Positions 1 through 5,202 of a stretch of DNA of 6,583 nt are shown piece after piece. Source of the DNA: Muribaculaceae bacterium (GTDB lineage: Bacteria > Bacteroidota > Bacteroidia > Bacteroidales > Muribaculaceae); NCBI GenBank assembly GCA_024400895.1, contig JAKSMA010000140.1:1-6583 (forward strand), read 5' to 3'. Positions within the stretch are counted from its first letter, which is position 1, and the number at the start of each line of letters is the position of its first letter. Under the pieces are notes generated by a model. It was given only the letters and a program-made list of their open reading frames with translations, was not told the origin of the DNA and did no database searches. Both the position numbers and the translations under genes were made by a program.

Positions 1-353
1 CCGCTCCTGCCACAGTCGACATCTTTGGCGAAACTGTTGGCTTCTATTTCAGCAATGCAACTAAGAAGTTTATCAAGCCAACCAAGAGTTTCAAGTCGGG
101 GATTGCACGCAGTTACCTCAAACTCAGCAGTTCGCTTGCCGGCAGCACCTCTACCATCTATGTCGACCAATGGTATGAAGGCCTCAAAGGTGATGTGAAT
201 GGCGATGGCGTGGTGAACGTATCGGATGTTACCGCCCTCATCAACAAGATTCTCGGCACTGCATCATACAGCAACGAAGTTTGCGACATCGATGGCAACG
301 GCGCAGTAAACGTATCCGACGTTACCGCCCTCATCAACCTCATCCTCGGCTAA
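1..353 (+). CDS. 3' end of a secreted protein with C-terminal type I dockerin (partial)
   Basis: The frame is open from the window edge (first full codon at 3) to TAA at 351-353, giving 116 visible residues; the start lies upstream. Visible residues 1-60 are rich in Ser, Thr and aromatics, consistent with the end of a beta-sandwich or adhesin-like domain, but I do not recognise the family. From about residue 63 there are two dockerin F-hand repeats, GDVNGDGVVNVSDVTALIN and CDIDGNGAVNVSDVTALIN. Each has the Ca2+-loop pattern D-x-N/D-x-D/N-x3-N-x2-D, and the protein ends two or three residues after the second helix (LILG-stop). Type I dockerins bind cohesins in clostridial cellulosomes. In Bacteroidales they occur on secreted proteins without a known cellulosome, so the partner here is unknown. 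The dockerin call is secure; the catalytic or binding role of the missing part cannot be inferred. Confidence 0.9.
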   Translation, partial: APATVDIFGETVGFYFSNATKKFIKPTKSFKSGIARSYLKLSSSLAGSTSTIYVDQWYEGLKGDVNGDGVVNVSDVTALINKILGTASYSNEVCDIDGNGAVNVSDVTALINLILG

Positions 354-372
354 CTCAAGTAGAGGATAAGTG

Positions 373-450
373 TCAAGAATTAAGGAATTAAAGAATTTTT
401 TTATCAGAATTGAATCAAGCCTAATATTTCTTTAATTCTTTAATTCTTGA
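373..450. repeat. 23-bp inverted repeat, AT-rich, 32-nt loop
   Basis: The arms are 373-395 and 428-450. They are complementary over 23 positions with a single mismatch (G385 opposite T438, a G-U pair in RNA). The arms are built from AATTAAG/AATTAAAG-type repeats. The element starts 20 bp after the dockerin gene stop and would form a long AU-rich hairpin in its mRNA, upstream of the GC-rich terminator at 470-505. It may protect the 3' end from exonucleases or be a remnant of an intergenic repeat element. There is no U-run directly after it, so it is probably not the terminator itself. Confidence 0.75.
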
Positions 451-469
451 TTATGATTTTGGAATATTG

Positions 470-505
470 GCCGCCTCCGGGTTTCTCGGGAGGCGGCTTT
501 TTTTT
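470..505 (+). terminator. Rho-independent terminator of the dockerin gene
   Basis: A 9-bp perfect GC-rich stem (GCCGCCTCC at 470-478 pairing with GGAGGCGGC at 489-497) has a 10-nt loop and is followed at once by eight T residues (498-505). This is a textbook intrinsic terminator on the + strand, 117 bp after the dockerin gene stop codon. It should insulate the downstream DUF4199/GT2 operon from the upstream transcript. Confidence 0.93.
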
Positions 506-517
506 GCGGTGAAGCAT

Positions 518-589
518 CCTCCGAGCCCTCCAATCCCTCCGAGCCCTCCAATCCCTCCGGACACTCCGGGGCCTCCGGATTCTCCGAAA
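518..589. repeat. 9-bp minisatellite, eight units (consensus CCTCCGRNN)
   Basis: Eight consecutive 9-bp units read CCTCCGAGC, CCTCCAATC, CCTCCGAGC, CCTCCAATC, CCTCCGGAC, ACTCCGGGG, CCTCCGGAT, TCTCCGAAA. The first four form an exact 18-bp duplication (518-535 and 536-553). The tract is not inside any credible coding frame; it lies between the terminator at 470-505 and the promoter at 644-674. The core CCTCCGG is also present in the left arm of that terminator (474-480). A tract like this is prone to copy-number change by slippage. No function is evident. Confidence 0.9.
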
Positions 590-594
590 GACTG

Positions 595-631
595 CATCTA
601 ACATCTAAATTCCAATCTCTAACTTCTAACC
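595..631. repeat. CTAA-rich low-complexity tract
   Basis: Directly after the 9-bp repeats, the sequence cycles through imperfect copies of ATCTAA/TTCTAAC (CATCTAACATCTAAAT, then TCTCTAACTTCTAAC). It is irregular in period and non-coding. It sits just upstream of the promoter at 644-674. Together with the minisatellite it fills most of the 340-bp gap between the dockerin gene and the DUF4199 gene. Confidence 0.6.
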
Positions 632-643
632 TACAGTTTCTTA

Positions 644-674
644 TTGTGAATGTGGAGAATAATTCCTAACTTTG
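644..674 (+). promoter_or_regulatory. Bacteroidetes-type promoter of the DUF4199/GT2 operon
   Basis: The -7 element TAACTTTG (667-674) matches the Bacteroidetes TAnnTTTG consensus exactly. A TTG (644-646, within TTATTG) lies 20 bp upstream, within the usual -33 spacing. Transcription would begin near 679-681, a few bases before the chosen start codon at 697. The position of this box argues against translation from the upstream in-frame ATG at 676. Confidence 0.75.
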
Positions 675-696
675 CATGTTGCAAACTATGCATGAT

Positions 697-1239
697 ATGG
701 AGCACCAGAAGAGTCTTTTCAAGCAAGCGGCTGATTGGGGATTGCCCTTTGGCATCTACCTGTCGGTGATGGCGTCGGGATTCATCTTCTCCGACAAGCA
801 CATCGCCATTTCAGCCTTTGCGCTGGCCATGGTTCTGGTGATTCCGTTTCTCATCTACCGCTGGTTGAAAAAGCGATACAATGCCGAGGGTGGCAAATCG
901 TCGTTTTCCAACCTTTGGATGATGGGCATCCTCATTTTTATGGGGGGCTCGCTCATTGCCAGCGGGGTGAGTTATGCGGTGATTGAATTTCTGCGGCCCA
1001 ACTACTTTTACGAGCAGGCGCAACATTTAATCACGCAATACGAACAGGCACCCGAACAATTCGCCGGCAACATGGAGGAGGTAATCAGTCTGCTCCGTCT
1101 GGTGATTGAAAAGCATGCAGCTCCACGCAGTGTGGAACTGGCGCTCACGGGATTCTGGGCGTGCTCGTTTGCCGGCTCTCTGTTGAGTGCCCTGATTGCG
1201 GCACTTATCAAACTCACCGGCAAGCCACACAACGATTAA
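697..1239 (+). CDS. DUF4199 family inner-membrane protein
   Basis: A 180-residue membrane protein. Predicted helices lie near residues 14-32, 37-57, 75-98 and 148-172. A non-membrane segment of about 50 residues sits between helices 3 and 4 and carries the FLRPNYFYEQ motif after helix 3. This layout and the opening (Lys-Ser, then Ala-x3-Gly leading into helix 1) fit DUF4199, a Bacteroidetes family of unknown function. The open frame begins at ATG 676, with further in-frame ATGs at 688 and 697. I chose 697 because the promoter -7 box ends at 674, so transcription should begin after 676, and because the resulting N-terminus resembles family members as I recall them; 688 remains possible. The gene ends 36 bp before the GT2 glycosyltransferase gene, with no terminator between. 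DUF4199 next to a DPM1-like GT2 is a recurrent pairing in Bacteroidales to my knowledge, which suggests a shared membrane or lipid-linked sugar role. The molecular function is unknown. Confidence 0.88.
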   Translation: MEHQKSLFKQAADWGLPFGIYLSVMASGFIFSDKHIAISAFALAMVLVIPFLIYRWLKKRYNAEGGKSSFSNLWMMGILIFMGGSLIASGVSYAVIEFLRPNYFYEQAQHLITQYEQAPEQFAGNMEEVISLLRLVIEKHAAPRSVELALTGFWACSFAGSLLSALIAALIKLTGKPHND

Positions 1240-1275
1240 ATAAAAATTACAACAATATATATTACAAATTTCGAT

Positions 1276-2232
1276 ATGGATATTTCAGTAGTAGTTCCAC
1301 TGTACAACGAAGCCGAATCACTGCCCGAATTGGCAGAATGGATCGAGCGCGTGATGAAAGAAAACAACTATACCTATGAAGTGCTCATGATCAACGATGG
1401 CAGCACCGACAATTCATGGGAAGTGATTAAGGAACTTCATGAGAAAAACGAAAATATCAAGGGCGTGTGCTTCCGCCGCAACTACGGCAAGTCGCCTGCC
1501 CTCAACACTGGTTTTGAACGCGTGCAAGGCGATGTGGTCATCACTATGGACGCCGACCTTCAAGACAGCCCCGACGAAATTCCACATCTCTACAAGATGA
1601 TTATGGAAGAGGGCTACGACTTGGTGAGCGGTTGGAAGAAAAAACGCTACGACCCAAAGACCAAGACCATCCCAACAAAACTCTTCAACGCCACAGCGCG
1701 CAAAGTGAGCGGCATCAAAAACCTCCACGACTTCAACTGCGGCCTGAAGGCATATCGCCTTGAGGTGGTGAAGCACATTGAAGTGTATGGCGACATGCAC
1801 CGCTATATCCCCTACCTCGCCAAGAATGCCGGCTACAGCAAAATCGGCGAACGCGTGGTGCAACACCAGGCTCGCAAATATGGCGTCACAAAGTTTGGCC
1901 TCGACCGCTTCGTGAACGGCTACCTCGACTTGCTCACTCTCTGGTTCCAGACCAAGTTTGGAAAGAAGCCTATGCACTTCTTCGGATTGCTCGGCTCACT
2001 GATGTTCTTCATCGGCCTCATCGCTGTGATGCTGGTGGGTGGCATCAAACTCTACAATCTCTACGCTGGAAATCACCCAATGCTCGTCACCCAGTCGCCC
2101 TACTTCTACCTCTCACTCGTGTGCATGATTCTGGGCGTACAGCTCTTCTTGTGCGGCTTCCTCGGCGAACTTATCATCCGCCACTCTTCCGACCGCAATG
2201 AGTATGAAATTTCTGAAGAAATCAAAAAATGA
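1276..2232 (+). CDS. Family 2 membrane glycosyltransferase (DPM1/GtrB-like)
   Basis: A 318-residue enzyme predicted to transfer a sugar from a nucleotide donor to a lipid carrier (polyprenyl phosphate in characterised relatives) at the cytoplasmic face of the inner membrane. The GT-A fold is clear: VVVPLYNE at 5-12, NDGSTDNS at 40-47, the metal-binding DADLQD at 92-97, and the acceptor-side segments FNCGLKAYR (153-161), HRYIPY (175-180) and RKYGVTKFGLDR (200-211). Two transmembrane helices follow at about 234-256 and 276-299, with a short charged tail, as in GtrB/YfdH and DPM1-like proteins. Length is normal for the group. The start at 1276 gives the canonical N-terminal strand directly, after an A-rich leader and no Shine-Dalgarno. 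The stop overlaps the next start (ATGA, 2229-2232), so expression is probably coupled to the lipoprotein gene. Sugar and acceptor cannot be read from the sequence. Confidence 0.95.
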   Translation: MDISVVVPLYNEAESLPELAEWIERVMKENNYTYEVLMINDGSTDNSWEVIKELHEKNENIKGVCFRRNYGKSPALNTGFERVQGDVVITMDADLQDSPDEIPHLYKMIMEEGYDLVSGWKKKRYDPKTKTIPTKLFNATARKVSGIKNLHDFNCGLKAYRLEVVKHIEVYGDMHRYIPYLAKNAGYSKIGERVVQHQARKYGVTKFGLDRFVNGYLDLLTLWFQTKFGKKPMHFFGLLGSLMFFIGLIAVMLVGGIKLYNLYAGNHPMLVTQSPYFYLSLVCMILGVQLFLCGFLGELIIRHSSDRNEYEISEEIKK

Positions 2233-2705
2233 AAATAAAGTTCTCACATCTGGCATTTTGCGCACTTGCGCTTGTGGCTGTGCTGGCTTTCAGCGCCTGC
2301 AGTAGTGATGGCTGCACCGACAACAGTTCGAGCCTCCCTTTGGCACAATTCTTTAAGGAAGGTAAGAATGTGAGTGTGGCCAACATCAGCGTGCGTGGCA
2401 TCGGTGCACCAGGCGACAGCATCCTCGTCAACAAGCAAACCGTGAACGAAGTGTATTTCCCGTTGCGCCCTTCCACCGACTTTTGCCAGTTTGAACTCAA
2501 TTACAACGTTGACGGTGTCCCAACCGACACCATCAGCATTCGCTACAGTTCCAAGCCAGCATTTGCAAGCGTGGATTGCGGAGCGATGCTTAATTTCGAA
2601 ATTTCTAAATTCGACTACACCCGCCACGCCATCGACTCAGTGGCTTTGGTGCGTCCCGTGGTCACCAACGAAAATGCAGTAACCTTTAGAATCTTCATGC
2701 GATGA
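2229..2705 (+). CDS. Small Cys-containing envelope lipoprotein (DUF6452-like)
   Basis: A 158-residue predicted lipoprotein. The signal sequence is basic at Lys2/Lys4, has a hydrophobic core at about 8-21, and a lipobox Phe-Ser-Ala-Cys with acylated Cys24. The mature protein opens CSSDGCTDNSSSLPLAQF; Asp27 near the Cys is compatible with export to the outer membrane or cell surface in Bacteroidetes. Further cysteines at 29, 86 and 117 could form a disulfide, though three leaves one unpaired. The rest looks like an all-beta domain. The start of the mature protein resembles the Bacteroidales family I remember as DUF6452, of unknown function, commonly next to a DUF6048 gene. The start codon overlaps the GT2 stop by four bases and the stop overlaps the next start by four bases. 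Translational coupling on both sides implies roughly matched production with its neighbours. The function is not known. Confidence 0.88.
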   Translation: MKIKFSHLAFCALALVAVLAFSACSSDGCTDNSSSLPLAQFFKEGKNVSVANISVRGIGAPGDSILVNKQTVNEVYFPLRPSTDFCQFELNYNVDGVPTDTISIRYSSKPAFASVDCGAMLNFEISKFDYTRHAIDSVALVRPVVTNENAVTFRIFMR

Positions 2706-3571
2706 AAATAGCACCACTACATATTGTCCTCGTTCTTGCCATCGTGGCAACCACTGCATTTGCGCAATCGTCGTCCGACCAGCGCCATATCACCCCTGTG
2801 AAGCCCAGCACCAACACCGTGCTTCGCCCAGCCAAAGGCACTAAGGAAGAGGTGGTGCAACGCTATCTGCAAGGCGACACCGCATCGGCCAACGAAGAAC
2901 TGCGCCGCGATTCGCTCAAGAGGGTGTATCCTCACTACCCTATGCTCACACAGGCCTCATTCGGTCTTTCGTTTGGCGATGCACTGCTCATGGCATTTGG
3001 GCAGAAATACGGCAACTTCGGCGTGAGCGCCACGCTGAACATGTGGAACCGCATCCAACCGGAAGTGGAACTCGGCGTGGGATTTGCCAACAACACGCCT
3101 GAAGATATGAACTTCACCTACAAAGGCAAACTTGCACCATATTTCAAACTCGGTGCCAACTATAACTTCACATTCAAGAGCGAGCCAAAATACCAGGTTT
3201 ATGCCGGTGTGCGTTTAGGTTTCTCTGCGTTTAAGTATGATGTGACCAATGTCACCTACACCGACCACTATTGGAACGAGTCGCAAGCCTTCGAACTCAA
3301 AGGGCAAAGTTCGCACGCACTGTGGGGTGAGCTCCTTGCAGGCTTGCGTGTTCAGGTGTGGGAAAACCTCTCATTCGGCTGGCAAGCACGCTACCGTGGC
3401 ATCTTCGCCGAGAAAAAGAATCCACAAGCCAAGCCCTGGTTTATCCCTGGCTACGGCGACCGCGACAAATCATTCGCATTCACCATGAGCGTGTACTACA
3501 CCATCCCGCTCTCGCTCGACAAGTGGCCAAAAATCGAAGACCCAAAAGACAAAAACTCCAAAACAAAATAA
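2702..3571 (+). CDS. Secreted/outer-membrane beta-barrel protein (DUF6048-like)
   Basis: A 289-residue protein with a Sec signal peptide (about residues 1-21, cleavage after AFA). Residues 22-80 are a hydrophilic, Pro/Thr- and charge-rich stretch. From about residue 84 to 270 there are alternating amphipathic strands of porin/OmpA-barrel type, such as GVSATLNMW, EVELGVGFA, LAPYFKLGANYNFTF, YQVYAGVRLGF, WGELLAGLRVQVW and FAFTMSVYYTIPL. The protein does not end in an aromatic residue. A Lys/Asp-rich tail of about 19 residues follows the last strand, which is unusual for a BAM substrate unless the tail is periplasmic. It is the last gene of the run and its start overlaps the lipoprotein stop (2702-2705). 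I recall a Bacteroidales family DUF6048 with this size and this neighbour, but cannot confirm membership. I see no + strand terminator downstream. A barrel is likely; its cargo or partner is unknown. Confidence 0.87.
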   Translation: MKIAPLHIVLVLAIVATTAFAQSSSDQRHITPVKPSTNTVLRPAKGTKEEVVQRYLQGDTASANEELRRDSLKRVYPHYPMLTQASFGLSFGDALLMAFGQKYGNFGVSATLNMWNRIQPEVELGVGFANNTPEDMNFTYKGKLAPYFKLGANYNFTFKSEPKYQVYAGVRLGFSAFKYDVTNVTYTDHYWNESQAFELKGQSSHALWGELLAGLRVQVWENLSFGWQARYRGIFAEKKNPQAKPWFIPGYGDRDKSFAFTMSVYYTIPLSLDKWPKIEDPKDKNSKTK

Positions 3572-3678
3572 GCCCCCGCCTGTTGACGCGAAACCTCGAA
3601 ACATCGACCACTCGTCCCCCCAAAGATTCGCCCCCGCGAAATCCCGAAAAATTGTCCCTTCGTTGACTCGTAGTCTAC
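3572..3678. other. Convergent intergenic spacer, no gene seen
   Basis: This C-rich stretch lies between the stop of the beta-barrel gene and the SRP RNA terminator. It contains short runs of CCCCCGC and two GTTGAC copies about 80 bp apart, but no credible ORF, promoter match or U-tailed hairpin on the + strand. The upstream operon may end by Rho-dependent termination or by collision with the opposing transcript. Confidence 0.5.
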
Positions 3679-3718
3679 AAAAAAAAAGAAACCCGAACTC
3701 TGAATGAATCAGTTCGGG
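3679..3718 (-). terminator. Intrinsic terminator downstream of the SRP RNA
   Basis: Read on the minus strand, an 8-bp perfect stem CCCGAACT/AGTTCGGG (arms 3718-3711 and 3699-3692, extendable by 2 bp across a 2-nt bulge) is followed by TTTC and nine T residues (3691-3679). The orientation suits transcripts coming from the SRP RNA promoter. On the + strand the hairpin is followed by no U-tract, so it is unlikely to end the convergent operon. Confidence 0.85.
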
Positions 3719-3752
3719 CCTGGAATATATAAAAATAGTAGTTATGGACACG

Positions 3753-3856
3753 AAAAAGGGCAAGTGATCTACATCGCGCCGCTACAACCTAATACCCTTG
3801 CTTCGGTCAAGACCTGGGGGATTCAAAGGGAGCTGGCCGTGTAGGACTTACCCGAC
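3753..3856 (-). ncRNA. ffs: Signal recognition particle RNA (small bacterial, 4.5S-type)
   Basis: This is the RNA of the signal recognition particle, which with the Ffh protein targets nascent membrane and secreted proteins to FtsY and the Sec translocon. On the minus strand the domain IV signature CAGGTCTTGACCGAAGCAA runs from 3816 to 3798, flanked by CCC/GGG pairing. The molecule closes into one long hairpin: GGGTAAGT (3853-3846) pairs with ACTTGCCC (3765-3758, one G-U), and CTACA (3844-3840) pairs with TGTAG (3773-3769). The size, about 100 nt, fits the small SRP RNA class without an Alu domain. A run of five T residues (3757-3753) follows the closing helix. The apical loop aligns as UGAC (3809-3806) in place of the usual GGAA/GNRA loop. 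The 5' end is inferred from the promoter and may be off by a few bases. The 3' end is either at the T5 run or processed from a longer transcript reaching the terminator at 3679. Confidence 0.92.
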
Positions 3857-3858
3857 TG

Positions 3859-3889
3859 CAAAGGTACTACTTTTTTCTAATCCCACAAA
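3859..3889 (-). promoter_or_regulatory. Bacteroidetes-type promoter of the SRP RNA gene
   Basis: On the minus strand, TTTG (3889-3886) and TACCTTTG (3866-3859) are separated by exactly 19 bp. Both match the Bacteroidetes -33/-7 consensus perfectly, as expected for a strongly expressed stable RNA. The predicted start is about five bases beyond the -7 box, near 3854-3856, at the first bases of the RNA's closing helix. Confidence 0.88.
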
Positions 3890-4132
3890 ATTATCCTCCC
3901 ATTTTTTACCCAAAAAGTGCATTAGGGCATCGATAAGATTGCAGATAATCATTGAAGCAGGAAGAGCAAGCATGCCCCTCCAAGCCGTCCACAACCTAAA
4001 ACGGTGAACATTGAAAAGTCACAAATTGCAAGGAGCAATCATGTTCGGGCTGGAAGCCAGCAGTAGAGTAAACGTGGGGAAAATCGACGAAAGAGATTTT
4101 GCCTACGGAAAACGAAAGCCCTCTACCAATTT
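3890..4132. other. Intergenic region between SRP RNA promoter and PstS-like gene
   Basis: About 240 bp hold no gene I can call with confidence. A small + strand ORF of 31 codons (ATG 4041, stop TAG 4134-4136) has an AAGGAG five bases before its ATG and begins MFGLEASSRVNVGK. It overlaps the last bases of the convergent PstS-like gene. The same frame is open back to a TGA at 4005-4007. Bacteroidales rarely use Shine-Dalgarno sites, and I see no TAnnTTTG box ahead of it, so I leave it as a candidate only. No clear terminator for the PstS-like gene was found here. Confidence 0.4.
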
Positions 4133-5140
4133 TTAGTTTGCCACATATCCGCTGGCCTCAATCACCTTCTTGCCGTCGGCAGTGGTGAGGAAATCAAAGA
4201 TTTTCCGGGCATTGCTACCGGTTGGCGTGTCGCTGCGTATCACAGCCACAATGGCCGACACATAAGGGTAAGTCTGATTCTGGATGTATTCCCTACTTGG
4301 TGGCACACCATTGATGCTCAACGCTTTGACTTCTTCCGCCGACTCCGACATGTTAAGATAATAGTAATATGGAGAATAGCCAATACCATTAACCGAAGTC
4401 ATCAAACTCAAGTATGGAGCCATCATTGAGCCACCTCGGAGTTCGGGAGCATCAATCATGGGAATGCCTTTCATAACGAGCTTTTCCATCTTCTCCTGGC
4501 TACCAGAGTTGCGATTGCGAGTAAATGCCTTGATGGGCTGGTCAGCGCCTCCCACTTCACGCCAGTTGGTGTACTTTCCACTATAGATGCCCACCACCTG
4601 TTCATGGGTGAGATTATCGACACTGTTGGCCCTGTTTACCAAAAAGGCAAAAGAGTCGAAGGCAATAGGTTTCTCTATAAGCGTAACGCCTTTTTCCCGA
4701 GCATATTTCTGCTCGTCGTCAGAACTCTCACGCGCACTGATAATGATTTCTACCTTCCCGTCGATGAGGTTGTTGAACGACGGATGGGTGTTGCTCTCTT
4801 TGAGCTTTGTGTACAGGGTTTGGATTTCAGTTTTGTTGGTTGAAGTATGGTAAAGGTGGAGACTGCGCGAGCCGTCTATTAGAACAAGATTCGACCCCCA
4901 CCAGCACGAAAAGCCTGTGAGAGAGGCTGCAAGCATAGTGCGCAACGGCTGGGTTGAGTCAGAGCCGTCAATAATGGGAAAATTATTCACATTGAGCCCA
5001 AGTATTCGTGCAACAGCTGGAGGAGTAATCACTTTACCATTTGGAATGACATCAGGTGTGGGTGCGGGCTCTGGCTCATTGCCGCTGCAAGAAGCGAGCA
5101 ACAATAAAATTGCAATAAGAAAAGATGATGTTTTGTTCAT
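4133..5140 (-). CDS. PstS-like substrate-binding lipoprotein
   Basis: A 335-residue lipoprotein of the periplasmic-binding-protein-like fold, closest to the phosphate-binding PstS type. The signal peptide ends in lipobox Leu-Ala-Ser-Cys (acylated Cys18), followed by a Glu/Pro-rich linker to about residue 33. Family landmarks are IDGSDSTQPLR at 57-67 (first anion-binding loop), ISARESSDDE at 134-143, VGIYSGKYTNWREVGG at 183-198 and RNRNSGSQEKME at 208-219, where PstS has its Ser-Gly-Thr/Ser oxyanion loop. The C-terminal segment KIFDFLTTADGKKVIEASGYV (313-333) is typical of the fold. The frame is open to ATG 5296, but that start would overlap the upstream gene and bury the signal peptide, so ATG 5138-5140 is chosen. 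No pstC, pstA, pstB or phoU gene lies in the window, so transport of phosphate is inferred only from fold. It lies 62 bp after the AT-rich membrane protein gene and may share its transcript. Confidence 0.9.
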   Translation of the reverse strand: MNKTSSFLIAILLLLASCSGNEPEPAPTPDVIPNGKVITPPAVARILGLNVNNFPIIDGSDSTQPLRTMLAASLTGFSCWWGSNLVLIDGSRSLHLYHTSTNKTEIQTLYTKLKESNTHPSFNNLIDGKVEIIISARESSDDEQKYAREKGVTLIEKPIAFDSFAFLVNRANSVDNLTHEQVVGIYSGKYTNWREVGGADQPIKAFTRNRNSGSQEKMEKLVMKGIPMIDAPELRGGSMMAPYLSLMTSVNGIGYSPYYYYLNMSESAEEVKALSINGVPPSREYIQNQTYPYVSAIVAVIRSDTPTGSNARKIFDFLTTADGKKVIEASGYVAN

Positions 5141-5202
5141 AATGTTATTTCTAATCAATCGTACATTAAATTTATAAAACTTATTATTTACCATTCCAAG
5201 AA

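Noticed and set aside
518..589. CRISPR array from repeated CCTCCGRNN units
   Set aside because: Units are 9 bp and contiguous, with no spacers and no cas genes; it is a minisatellite.
1414..1977. 187-codon ORF on the minus strand inside the GT2 gene
   Set aside because: It lies wholly antisense to a clear glycosyltransferase with conserved motifs; the product is His/Val/Ala-rich with no domain pattern, as expected for a shadow frame.
2244..2627. 127-codon minus-strand ORF opposite the lipoprotein gene
   Set aside because: Antisense to a signal-peptide-bearing, ATGA-coupled gene; no leader or motif of its own.
3470..3763. 97-codon minus-strand ORF across the SRP terminator
   Set aside because: It runs through the terminator stem and T9 run and into the barrel gene's coding region; low-complexity Phe-rich translation, not a gene.
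3798..4007. 69-codon plus-strand ORF starting inside the SRP RNA region
   Set aside because: It begins in the antisense of the conserved SRP domain IV and crosses its promoter; any coding signal is better explained by the RNA gene.
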